This document shows, in pieces, positions 1-5,613 of a stretch of 5,696 bases of DNA (its first letter is position 1; each line of letters opens with the position of its first letter). The notes below the pieces were generated by a model, which was given only the letters and a program-made list of their open reading frames with translations, had not been told where the DNA came from and searched no databases. The translations under genes and the position numbers were made by a program. Source of the stretch: Planctomycetota bacterium (GTDB lineage Bacteria; Planctomycetota; Planctomycetia; Pirellulales; Thermoguttaceae); contig JAJYGU010000280.1 in assembly GCA_021784975.1 (NCBI GenBank), positions 1 through 5,696 on the forward strand. Reading direction: 5' to 3'.

Positions 1-157
1 TCAGGCCTGCGTTATGCAATCGTTCCGCCAGGTCTTGAATGCTTCGGTCAAGCTCATCATAAGTTATTCGCATCCCCTCGTCAGGCCCAATAATCGCGGG
101 GTGCGACGGCTGCTTACAGGCCGTTTGGTGGAACAGATGGTAAAGGTTGGTGCTCAT
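1..157 (-). CDS. AMP-forming acyl/aminoacyl ligase (acyl-CoA synthetase or adenylation enzyme), N-terminal part only
   Basis: Reading the minus strand from the ATG at 157 gives 52 codons that stay open to the window edge, so the rest of the gene lies beyond position 1. The translation starts MSTNLYHLFH and contains HPAIIG (about residues 19-24) followed by MRITYDELDRSIQDLAERL (about 29-47) and NAGL. This is the usual N-terminus of the ANL superfamily (acyl-CoA synthetases, NRPS adenylation domains), where a 'PAI..' strand precedes a 'TYxELd....lA..L...G' helix. Such enzymes adenylate a carboxylic or amino acid and pass it to CoA or to a carrier-protein phosphopantetheine. The start overlaps the 3' end of the upstream flavoprotein gene by 44 nt, and there is no strong ribosome site (weak GTGAGAACG before the ATG). 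This suggests translational coupling. The ACP two genes upstream is a plausible acceptor, which is inference. Core ATP-binding motifs and the substrate pocket are outside the window, so acid specificity is unknown. Confidence 0.8.
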   Translation of the reverse strand, partial: MSTNLYHLFHQTACKQPSHPAIIGPDEGMRITYDELDRSIQDLAERLHNAGL

Positions 158-1418
158 TTTTCGTTCTCACTTGGCAATTTGCCCTCTCGGCTTGTGTTCT
201 TGCGCCAGCGGCCGCTCGTCCCACTGCTTCGCCCATGGCCCAACACGTGCCTACCACCCGGGCCGAGGCTTGGGCGTAGGCGTCGGCGGAGAGGCATTTG
301 CCGGCTGTCCACAGGTTTTCCAGACCCTTGACCTTCAAGGCGCGGAAGGGGATTTCGTAGTAATCGTCGGGCGGCAAGTGCTCCAGCGAAACGCCGCGGA
401 TGGGATCCCAGTACTCGATCGGCCAGCAACCGCGGCAGGCGGCGTCCGCGAACTTGCGCATTTGCCGCACATCATCAGCCGTCAGACAATATTCGCCCTG
501 TACCCGCCCCCCGTCGCGGACGCCCAACGAACCGCACTGCGTGACCGAGGCATAAGCGAACGCTGGCAGCTTGGTGAGAAAGGCCACCACTGCTCTGCGC
601 ACGCGCTTTGCTTCACGAGTAATCTCGCCGCGGCAGTTGCGCCAGTCAGCGGGCAGAGGGACGAAGAGCTTCACAAAAGCTTCGTCTTCGTAGAACCCCG
701 TGTCGATCCAGGTATGGGCGCAAGTCGGTGGGAGCTTCCCCTCGGCGACCGCGGCTCGCAGTGCCTGCACCAGCCGCGCCCCGCCCGGAAAACCCAGTGA
801 ACCGGGCACCACCCCGCGCATGCGAAAAATCATTCCCCCGGCCGAGCAGGATGCCTCATCCTGAATTAGACCGGGGTCGATGGCCCGCACCACTTCCGCT
901 ATGCCGGTGGCCTCCACCACCGCTCCGGGCTGCAAAGCCAGGCGACCGTGGGGGCCGACGATCTTAAGCCGCGTAATTCGGCCCGCTTCGCAGGCGATCG
1001 CCGACACGCGGCTATGGGGAAACACCTTGATTTTGCCTTCACTCGCCAGCCACTCCTCAACCACTTGGCGATAACGGTCGGGGCAGGCGCTGAGGACCCA
1101 CAGCCGCCCCATCCGTCGCCGTCGAACGGTTGCATCCCCGCTCCTCAGCCGCTCAATAAGTTCCCCGCCCAGGCCATCTTGGAGCAACTGGCCGGAGGAG
1201 TCGTAGAGGCCGGCGAGCGTATGAATCAGGACGTCGGCCACCGTGCCCCCGGGCCGCGCGGCTGCCTCGATTAGATACACCGACGCCCCGCAACGAGCTG
1301 CCGAAAGGCTTGCCGCCATCCCCGCTGCGCCCGCGCCGGCAACTACCACCGGGGCCGGGCTGGCGCCACGACCGTTGCCGCCGAAGACATTAGGATCACC
1401 GGTGCGCGCTATGGGCAT
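114..1418 (-). CDS. FAD-dependent oxidoreductase (FAD_oxidored-like flavoprotein)
   Basis: This is a 434-residue protein counted from the ATG at 1418. The Rossmann motif VVVAGAGAAGMAAS lies at about residues 24-37, with the ribose-binding acidic residue in YLIEAAARPGG at Glu51. It is followed by TVADVLIHTLAGLYDSSG (about 59-76), typical of the PF12831-type FAD oxidoreductases. A C-terminal second FAD contact, LENLWTAGKCLSADAYAQA, continues into ARVVGTCWAMGEAVG (about 365-400). The protein is therefore a soluble full-length flavoprotein that probably oxidises or dehydrogenates a small or carrier-bound substrate; the substrate is unknown. The frame stays open up to a TTG at 1505, but those extra 29 residues lie antiparallel to no known motif and fall inside the ACP gene, so the ATG at 1418 is preferred. 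That start overlaps the ACP stop by 23 nt and has no recognisable Shine-Dalgarno site, consistent with coupled re-initiation. Its own 3' end overlaps the ligase start. Family assignment is confident; the reaction is not. Confidence 0.88.
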   Translation of the reverse strand: MPIARTGDPNVFGGNGRGASPAPVVVAGAGAAGMAASLSAARCGASVYLIEAAARPGGTVADVLIHTLAGLYDSSGQLLQDGLGGELIERLRSGDATVRRRRMGRLWVLSACPDRYRQVVEEWLASEGKIKVFPHSRVSAIACEAGRITRLKIVGPHGRLALQPGAVVEATGIAEVVRAIDPGLIQDEASCSAGGMIFRMRGVVPGSLGFPGGARLVQALRAAVAEGKLPPTCAHTWIDTGFYEDEAFVKLFVPLPADWRNCRGEITREAKRVRRAVVAFLTKLPAFAYASVTQCGSLGVRDGGRVQGEYCLTADDVRQMRKFADAACRGCWPIEYWDPIRGVSLEHLPPDDYYEIPFRALKVKGLENLWTAGKCLSADAYAQASARVVGTCWAMGEAVGRAAAGARTQAERANCQVRTKNEHQPLPSVPPNGL

Positions 1419-1716
1419 GGGGTTGGGCGGAGGCCTCGAGCTGTGAATCCATCGACCCTTGCTGCTTGTGGACAATAAAGGCAGCCAGCCTTTCCACCGA
1501 TCCAAAATTCTCCGCCGTCAGATCGTCGTTGCCGACGTGGATGGAGAACCGCTTTTCCACGTCCGCCACCATGCGAAGGATCTGGAGCGAATCCAGCAAC
1601 TCCATCAGATCGGCGTCGTCGGTCAGGGCCGCGGTCGGCCCGCCGCTGAGAAAGGAATCGACCACGTAATCACGGATGCGATCTTTATAATCGCGGGTGC
1701 TTTGGCTGACGTTCAT
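1396..1716 (-). CDS. Discrete acyl carrier protein (phosphopantetheine-binding)
   Basis: This is a 106-residue acidic helical protein. The phosphopantetheine attachment motif is LMELLDSLQILRMV, with Ser43 in Asp-Ser-Leu. It is followed by the helix III/IV pattern VEKRFSIHVGNDDLTAENFGSVERLAAFI, of which the FGSVERLAAFI part lies at about residues 71-81. This matches the ACP/PCP fold of about 80 residues, plus a roughly 20-residue His/Ala/Gln-rich C-terminal tail that overlaps the next gene. The carrier would hold an acyl or aminoacyl thioester on its 4'-phosphopantetheine arm. Its position between a 2-oxoglutarate dioxygenase and a flavoprotein, with an AMP ligase downstream, makes it the likely tether for their substrate; this is inference. 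The start is the ATG at 1716, with AGGAG five bases upstream, the clearest ribosome site in the window. DSL is used by both fatty-acid-type and stand-alone carrier proteins, so acyl versus aminoacyl loading cannot be decided. Confidence 0.9.
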   Translation of the reverse strand: MNVSQSTRDYKDRIRDYVVDSFLSGGPTAALTDDADLMELLDSLQILRMVADVEKRFSIHVGNDDLTAENFGSVERLAAFIVHKQQGSMDSQLEASAQPHAHSAHR

Positions 1717-1721
1717 GACCG

Positions 1722-1726
1722 CTCCT
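1722..1726 (-). promoter_or_regulatory. Ribosome binding site AGGAG of the ACP gene
   Basis: On the minus strand the sequence reads AGGAG, then CGGTC, then the ATG at 1716, a 5-base spacing. It sits in the 20-nt gap after the stop of the dioxygenase gene. It is the strongest Shine-Dalgarno match in the operon and fits a carrier protein that is needed in excess over its enzymes, which is inference. Confidence 0.7.
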
Positions 1727-1736
1727 GGGAATCGAG

Positions 1737-2573
1737 TTAATGCTTGGCACTCTTCAGGTTGTGGAGCATCGCCTCCAAGTGTTCGGTGGCCGAGGCCCGC
1801 ATGCCGGCCAGCGCTTCCTCCGTGTCGGACGGCGAAGGCCGGCCGGCCAGCCGGAAGTGGCCGGCCGTGTCGCGACCGCGGGCAAGCACCACCGGCGGAC
1901 GGCCTTCCAACGGGCGGGCCTGCGGGGTGACGTAGCGGACCACGAAGCCGACCCGCTTTTGGTTTGAGCGATTGAAGCCGGAGCCGTGGACGATATCGCT
2001 ATCGTGCAACGACATCTCGCCGGCGCGGAGCACCACGTCGACTGCCTCTTGCTCGTCGACTTGTAGCACGCCGCCGTGGCGTTTCCGCCCTGAACTGTTA
2101 GCCCCGTCGGCAGCGATCGTTCTCGGCGGACTATGACGTCCCGGCCCGGGCACCGCCCGCATGCACCCGTTTGCAGGCACGCTGTCCGCCAGCGCGATCC
2201 AGGCGCTGACGGTCTCACCGCCCTCGAAGCCCATGTAGGGCCGGTCCTGATGCCAGGCGATGGAAACCGCCTCATCGCCAGGATGTTTGGCGAACAGTTC
2301 GGTGGCCCACACCAAGAGGTCGGGACCCAAGAGGTCCTCAACAGCGTCTAGCACCCGGGGATGGGTGGCCAACTGATACGCCCAAGGAAAATGCAGGTGC
2401 ATCTGGCGGACTTCCACCGTCCGCGGCCTTCCCCCCAGCCGGGTCTCCAACTGGTCGCAGGCTGCTCGGAAGTGGCGCGTTTCGTCGTCGTCCAGCACCC
2501 TGACGGGAAACACAATGCCGTCATGAAAATATCGGCGACGTTCCAGCTCTGACAATCGTCTGAGTTCACCCAC
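1737..2573 (-). CDS. Phytanoyl-CoA dioxygenase (PhyH) family Fe(II)/2-oxoglutarate oxygenase
   Basis: This is a 278-residue protein from the GTG at 2573. It opens with RRYFHDGIVFPVRVLDDDE, the normal PhyH N-terminus ('..f..dGy.vv..vl..ee'). Metal ligands are visible in AWHQDRPYMGFEGG (His108 and Asp110, the HxD pair) and in DIVHGSGFNRSNQKRVGF (distal His196). Arg207 or Arg213 is the likely 2-oxoglutarate anchor. NGCMRAVPGPGRHSPP (about residues 135-150) matches the 'GpmrvvPGSH' loop of the family. The complete HxD...H triad predicts hydroxylation rather than halogenation, since the carrier-dependent halogenases replace the Asp. Family members act on acyl-CoA, free small molecules or carrier-tethered amino acids; the adjacent ACP makes the last attractive. 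The frame is open to a TTG at 2666, but residues before 2573 do not resemble the family. GTG 2573 or TTG 2579 both follow a GGGAGG at 2584-2589. First gene of the minus-strand operon. Confidence 0.87.
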   Translation of the reverse strand: MGELRRLSELERRRYFHDGIVFPVRVLDDDETRHFRAACDQLETRLGGRPRTVEVRQMHLHFPWAYQLATHPRVLDAVEDLLGPDLLVWATELFAKHPGDEAVSIAWHQDRPYMGFEGGETVSAWIALADSVPANGCMRAVPGPGRHSPPRTIAADGANSSGRKRHGGVLQVDEQEAVDVVLRAGEMSLHDSDIVHGSGFNRSNQKRVGFVVRYVTPQARPLEGRPPVVLARGRDTAGHFRLAGRPSPSDTEEALAGMRASATEHLEAMLHNLKSAKH

Positions 2574-2583
2574 GATCAACCTG

Positions 2584-2589
2584 CCTCCC
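2584..2589 (-). promoter_or_regulatory. Purine-rich ribosome site deciding the PhyH start
   Basis: The minus strand reads GGGAGG here. It is 4 bases from a TTG at 2579 and 10 bases from a GTG at 2573, so it supports a start in this spot rather than the distal TTG at 2666. Neither spacing is ideal, so which of the two near codons is used stays open. Confidence 0.45.
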
Positions 2590-2841
2590 GGCGCCGCGAT
2601 TGCCCCCGAATTGAATGCGGTCTCCACCCGCGTGAGAATCCTTTGCCGCCATCCTTGCCTAAGCAATTGGATGCGGCGACAGCGCAGCGGTCAAGCCGGA
2701 AAAACATACATGATCAGCGAGGGAAATGTCCTACGGCTGCCGTCGGATGGGTTAGGGATTCAATGGAACCGGAACTGGTGGTGAAGGAACTGGATGCCGG
2801 CGGCTGGCCGCGCCGCAACCGTTCACAGAGCCACCGTCGTC

Positions 2842-2948
2842 CTGAGCGGCCGTCCAAGAACAAGTTGGGGACTGTCCCAATTTTCGTCCGACGAAAATGG
2901 GACTGTCCCCTTGGCGAAAGTGGAAGTTGTTGCTGGACGGCCGCTGAG
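2842..2948. repeat. Outer inverted repeat, 25-bp arms at 2842-2866 and 2924-2948
   Basis: The left arm begins CTGAGCGGCCGTCCA and the reverse complement of the right arm begins CTCAGCGGCCGTCCA; aligned over 25 bp they agree at 21 positions. The arms enclose the 44-bp hairpin at 2867-2910 and a 13-bp asymmetric spacer (2911-2923). The whole 107-bp block could fold as one long interrupted stem in RNA or as a cruciform in DNA. The right arm shares its GCTGAG end with the neighbouring CHSERSEES-type repeat, so the two elements are fused. Confidence 0.75.
2867..2910. repeat. 44-bp near-perfect palindrome (GGGGACTGTCCC hairpin, REP-like)
   Basis: The block reads GGGGACTGTCCCAATTTTCG, then a short centre, then CGAAAATGGGACTGTCCCC. 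The arms pair throughout except for one extra A and the central base of each GGGACTGTCCC. GGGACTGTCCC is itself a small odd-length palindrome, so each arm can also fold alone. 'GGGGACtGTCCCa-TTTTCGtc' hairpins are a recurrent intergenic motif in several environmental bacterial genomes and resemble REP elements mobilised by REP-associated (Y1/RAYT) transposases. That link is from general knowledge, and no such transposase is in this window. No T-run follows, so it is not a standard intrinsic terminator. Confidence 0.8.
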
Positions 2949-3007
2949 CGAAGAATCTACGTTGCCCCTTCGGCAGGCCGGATTCTTCGCTCCGCTCAGA
3001 ATGACAG
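2948..3007. repeat. CHSERSEES-type dispersed palindromic repeat
   Basis: GCGAAGAATC at 2948-2957 pairs perfectly with GATTCTTCGC at 2981-2990, with a 23-bp loop containing TGCCCCTTCGGCA, which can make its own small stem. The block continues TCCGCTCAGAATGACAGG. On the minus strand a chance frame reads CHSERSEESGLPKGQRRFFA, the well-known spurious peptide created by this widespread interspersed repeat (ATTCTGAGC..AGCGAAGAATC). It is non-coding and marks the region as a repeat-accumulating spacer. Confidence 0.75.
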
Positions 3008-3101
3008 GTGCCTCGCGAGCAGTTACGCAACATCTGAAAGCTTCTCATCCCGAGTCTCGCCCGTAGTATTCATGTGGCAAGGGCTTTTAGGCGGGCGCTC
3101 T

Positions 3102-4310
3102 ATGAGCTACACATGTTGCTTCTATAAGTCGATCCGCGATGTCCCAGGCGAGGCGTGGGCGAGCCTGCGGACCGGTGCGGCGGACTTCTATACAGACCCC
3201 CGCTTTATCGCGGTCGTCGAGGAGAACATCCCGGAGGCCAAACAATACTGGAGCCTGCTCGTCTACGACCAGGCGAATCGGCCGGTGGGCAGCGCCAGCC
3301 TGTGCCTGTATCTGCTGGACGCAGCGGTTTTGAGCCCGCCCGGGCACCGGCACCGGTTGCGGGCCATTCGCCGTTTGTGGCCGGGTTGTTTGCTGGTCCC
3401 GGTGCTGTTTTGCGGTCTGCCCTTCTCGGCGGGGCAAAGTCATCTTCGCATTGCTGCCGGCGCCGACACTGAGGAAGTGCTCCGGCAAATGGACCTTGCC
3501 ATGACCCGGTTGGCAAGGCAGTCGCGGGCGGTGGCCATCGTCTGCAAGGAGTTTACCGACGGCGATCTCTTGCGGACCGATTATTTGTGCGAGCTGGGAT
3601 ACGTTCGAGGCCCCAGCCTGCCGATGAACTACTTCGCGGACGGCTTCCACAACTTCGACGAGTTCTGCGGGGCGTTACGCTCACACTACCGCTACAAGAT
3701 CCACCGCTCGCAGCGGAAGTTTGCCGCCGCCGGGTTCCGGGTAGCCCATTTCCGCGGCGCCGAAGCGGTGCCGCACTACACCGACGAGGTCCATCAACTT
3801 TATCTGGCGGTCCACGATCGGTCGGAAGCCCAATTGGAAACGCTGCCCGCCGCCTTCTTTCGTCGCTTGGCGGCGGCGTGCGGGGATGGGGTGCAGTTGA
3901 CGGCCATCTTCCAAGGGCCGCGAATCGTGGCTTTTTCCTGGGGGATTTTTGCGGGCAGTGCCTATCAGAACGTCTTCGTGGGGTTCGATTACGCCTTGAA
4001 CAACGAATTCGACCTGTACTTCAATCTGATGGCCAACGACCTCGATCAGGCCCTCCGCCTTGGCGCCCGGGAAGTACAAGTCGGACAGACGACCGACGTC
4101 TTCAAGTCGCGAATCGGCTGCGTCCGCCAGCCGCGGTACGTGTACGCCAAGGGAACGCGATGGTTTACGGCCAGGCCGCTGCGCTGGACCCGCAGCTTGC
4201 TCATGCCGCCGCCGGTGGCGATCCCTGACCGCGATCTCTACCATGCGGCGACTGCTAACGCAGCAACACCTGCATTTGCCGCACGCCATCCAGGCGGAGA
4301 CGGTGATTGA
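3102..4310 (+). CDS. FemAB-like GNAT-fold acyltransferase
   Basis: This is a 402-residue protein from the ATG at 3102 (MSYTCCFYKS). Two GNAT-like halves are visible. The N-terminal part has FYTDPRFIAVVEE (about 29-41) and SLLVYDQANRPVGSASL (about 51-67). The C-terminal part has the basic helix LRSHYRYKIHRSQRKF (192-207), then LTAIFQGPRIVAFSWG (266-281) and GFDYALNNEFDLYFNLMAND (294-313), ending GAREVQVGQTTDVFKSRIG (321-339). This order is typical of the FemAB-like / 'peptidogalycan recognition' acetyltransferase group, which transfers acyl or aminoacyl groups to amines of cell-envelope or small-molecule acceptors. No signal peptide was seen; the hydrophobic stretch at 97-110 looks like a buried strand. 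The open frame extends to 2643 through palindromic repeats and is rejected upstream; ATG 3072 is a possible alternative start. The ribosome site is weak (TAGGCGGG). Its 3' end overlaps the convergent gene by 56 bp. Substrate unknown. Confidence 0.8.
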   Translation: MSYTCCFYKSIRDVPGEAWASLRTGAADFYTDPRFIAVVEENIPEAKQYWSLLVYDQANRPVGSASLCLYLLDAAVLSPPGHRHRLRAIRRLWPGCLLVPVLFCGLPFSAGQSHLRIAAGADTEEVLRQMDLAMTRLARQSRAVAIVCKEFTDGDLLRTDYLCELGYVRGPSLPMNYFADGFHNFDEFCGALRSHYRYKIHRSQRKFAAAGFRVAHFRGAEAVPHYTDEVHQLYLAVHDRSEAQLETLPAAFFRRLAAACGDGVQLTAIFQGPRIVAFSWGIFAGSAYQNVFVGFDYALNNEFDLYFNLMANDLDQALRLGAREVQVGQTTDVFKSRIGCVRQPRYVYAKGTRWFTARPLRWTRSLLMPPPVAIPDRDLYHAATANAATPAFAARHPGGDGD

Positions 4311-5313
4311 AGCGGGCCCCGATGTAGTACTGGTCGGCGGGCATCGGTAGAAAACCGGCAGCCAGCAGAGTGCGCCAGCCGTAGGGGGAGCCGCGGAGCA
4401 TGATGGCCGCCTGGGCCCCAGCGGCGTGCATTTGGCTCAAAGCGGCGGACAACAGCGTTCGACGCTCCGCCGCCGGCAGGTCGCCGAAGGCAAGCAACTC
4501 GATCAGAGCCAAGGTGAACGTACCTTTTCCTAAGGTGTCCAGAAGGCTGTAATTGACTAATCCGGCGACCGCGCCGTCGCGCTCCATCACCACCGTGTCC
4601 GACAGTCTGCCGAAACGGAGCTGCCGTCGCAGCCCGGCCGGTTTCCAAAGATAGGCCAGGTCGGCCGACTGGCCGGCCAGGGAGATGAGCCGGTGGCAGG
4701 CGTCGAAGTCCTCGAGGTGATAAGGCCGGACACCTTTGAGCTTCGTCGGCGGTCGTGGCGGGGTCTGCACCAAGGATAGAATACGGGCGCCCCACCCCTC
4801 CAGACGATGCAGTTGGCAGCGGGCCACGGCGGCATGATCGAAGGCCCGGACCCACAGTCCCACCTTGCTAATGATCGGATGCCGGTCCGGTTGCTGGAGC
4901 CAGAATTTGGGCCCCATCGCGTGGGGCGAGCGGACATATTGATAGCCCAGGTTGACCGCCGCCCCGTGTTCGCGATGCCGGCGGGTCCATTCCTGTTGCA
5001 GCTTGAAAGTAACTCCCCGGCGACGGTAGGCCTCATCCACCGAAATGAACGACCCCCAGGTAGCCGACACCGCTTCGCCGTGTAGGCGGATCATCAGCGG
5101 CTTGGAAGGATGCGAGCCAACCAGCTTCGCGCCGTCGTAGGCGGCGATCAGGTAGTCGCGGCAGCCGTCGTCCTCGGAGAACAGTTCGCGGCGGAAGAGG
5201 TCTTCGCTCCAAAGGAAGATCATCATCCGGCCTTCGTAGGCCTGACGCCATACCCCGACCGTAAACCTCGCCAACTCGCCGGGGCCTCCGTCGAAGGTGC
5301 GAATTTCAATCAT
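4255..5313 (-). CDS. GNAT-family N-acetyltransferase, possibly tandem-domain
   Basis: This is a 352-residue protein from the ATG at 5313. The N-terminal half is a GNAT fold. YLIAAYDGAKLVGSHPS lies at about 54-70, TWGSFISVDEAYRRRGVTFK at 85-104 carries the acetyl-CoA pyrophosphate loop (RRRGVT, motif A), and GYQYVRSPHAMGPKFWLQ (123-140) resembles motif B. Residues 194-335 look like a second, more degenerate GNAT half: VVMERDGAVAGLVNYSLLD (241-259), then LALIELLAFGDLP, AAERRTLLSAALSQMHAAGA and GWRTLLAAGFLPMP. It lacks a clear second motif A. Such proteins transfer an acetyl or acyl group to an amine. The gene starts 27 nt after the aminotransferase remnant on the same strand, so the two were probably once co-transcribed. 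An aminotransferase making an amine and a GNAT capping it would be a logical pair, which is inference. There is no clear Shine-Dalgarno site (weak GAG five bases before the ATG). The 3' end overlaps the convergent acyltransferase gene. Confidence 0.8.
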   Translation of the reverse strand: MIEIRTFDGGPGELARFTVGVWRQAYEGRMMIFLWSEDLFRRELFSEDDGCRDYLIAAYDGAKLVGSHPSKPLMIRLHGEAVSATWGSFISVDEAYRRRGVTFKLQQEWTRRHREHGAAVNLGYQYVRSPHAMGPKFWLQQPDRHPIISKVGLWVRAFDHAAVARCQLHRLEGWGARILSLVQTPPRPPTKLKGVRPYHLEDFDACHRLISLAGQSADLAYLWKPAGLRRQLRFGRLSDTVVMERDGAVAGLVNYSLLDTLGKGTFTLALIELLAFGDLPAAERRTLLSAALSQMHAAGAQAAIMLRGSPYGWRTLLAAGFLPMPADQYYIGARFNHRLRLDGVRQMQVLLR

Positions 5314-5340
5314 TGTTGCTCGGGGCCGCTGGCACGATGC

Positions 5341-5613
5341 CTAACGGCTCAAAAGCGGATCTGGAAGCGCCCCGGGCGCTGCGGCGGCCACGACCGGGTT
5401 TTCCCCCAGCGACGGCAAGGCGTGGCCATGCCGTCCCAGCACGGCCTTGGAGATCGTCTGGTCGAAGGTGGCGTAGAGCGATTCAACTTCGGCACACGAG
5501 GCCTCCACGGCCTTCAGGAACCGCGCCGCCTCTTCCGCCGTCAGGATCAACGGCGGCTCTACTCGCAACAGCCGGGGATTGGAGCGGGCGGGAGCATTGC
5601 ACTTTTGTAGGCG
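5341..5613 (-). pseudogene. Class III (PLP-dependent) aminotransferase, C-terminal fragment only
   Basis: The minus-strand frame ending at the TAG of 5341-5343 reads SNPRLLRVEPPLILTAEEAA, then FLKAVEASCAEVESLYATF, then QTISKAVLGRHG. 'NPxvLRvePPLilT.eEa..fl.ale' is the C-terminal signature of class III aminotransferases (the acetylornithine, putrescine or beta-alanine type). The tail after it resembles the extended end of some 'aspartate aminotransferase family' members. Everything before this (cofactor lysine, substrate-binding core, several hundred residues) is missing. Just upstream, past APARSNP, homology stops and an in-frame TAA occurs at 5614-5616. No ATG lies in the fragment; TTG 5568 could only give about 75 residues without a catalytic centre. 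It is therefore a truncated remnant, probably left by an insertion, rearrangement or deletion with a breakpoint near 5596-5613. An assembly join cannot be excluded. Confidence 0.7.

Larger units (their letters stand above)
2574..3101. other. Divergent intergenic region with composite dispersed repeats
   Basis: About 0.5 kb separates the minus-strand oxygenase operon from the plus-strand FemAB-like gene, so promoters for both should lie here. No convincing -35/-10 pair was seen. TAGTAT at 3064-3069 is a weak -10 candidate for the plus-strand gene, with no matching -35. The right two thirds is occupied by nested inverted repeats (2842-2948) and a CHSERSEES-type repeat (2948-3007). The left part (2667-2841) has no recognisable element. 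A plus-strand open frame crosses the whole region, but its translation is that of the palindromic repeats (including GTVPIFVRRKWDCP), so it is treated as non-coding. Confidence 0.65.

Noticed and set aside
147..800. Plus-strand open frame of 217 codons opposite the flavoprotein gene
   Set aside because: It lies entirely antisense to a gene with clear FAD motifs; long shadow frames are expected in GC-rich DNA, and its translation has no recognisable domain.
1419..1505. Upstream start of the flavoprotein at TTG 1505
   Set aside because: It would embed 29 residues without motif inside the ACP coding region; the ATG at 1418 leaves a normal short lead before the GAGAAG motif.
1737..2573. PhyH protein as a carrier-dependent non-haem iron halogenase
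   Set aside because: The metal motif is His-Gln-Asp (HQD). Halogenases of this fold replace the Asp with Ala or Gly to leave room for chloride, so hydroxylation is the better call.
2762..2800. Short direct repeats of GGAACTGG
   Set aside because: Two exact copies and one near copy of an 8-mer within 40 bp is too little to call a repeat array or operator.
2867..2910. Hairpin as an intrinsic transcription terminator
   Set aside because: There is no T-run on either side in either direction, and it sits between divergent gene starts, not after a gene end.
2643..3101. N-terminal extension of the plus-strand acyltransferase frame (about 150 extra residues)
   Set aside because: The extension is a translation of palindromic dispersed repeats and has no domain resemblance. 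The GNAT homology begins just after the ATG at 3102.
3087..4289. Long minus-strand frames opposite the FemAB-like gene
   Set aside because: They mirror the real plus-strand gene in GC-rich sequence, and their translations are Arg/Pro/Gln-rich without motifs.
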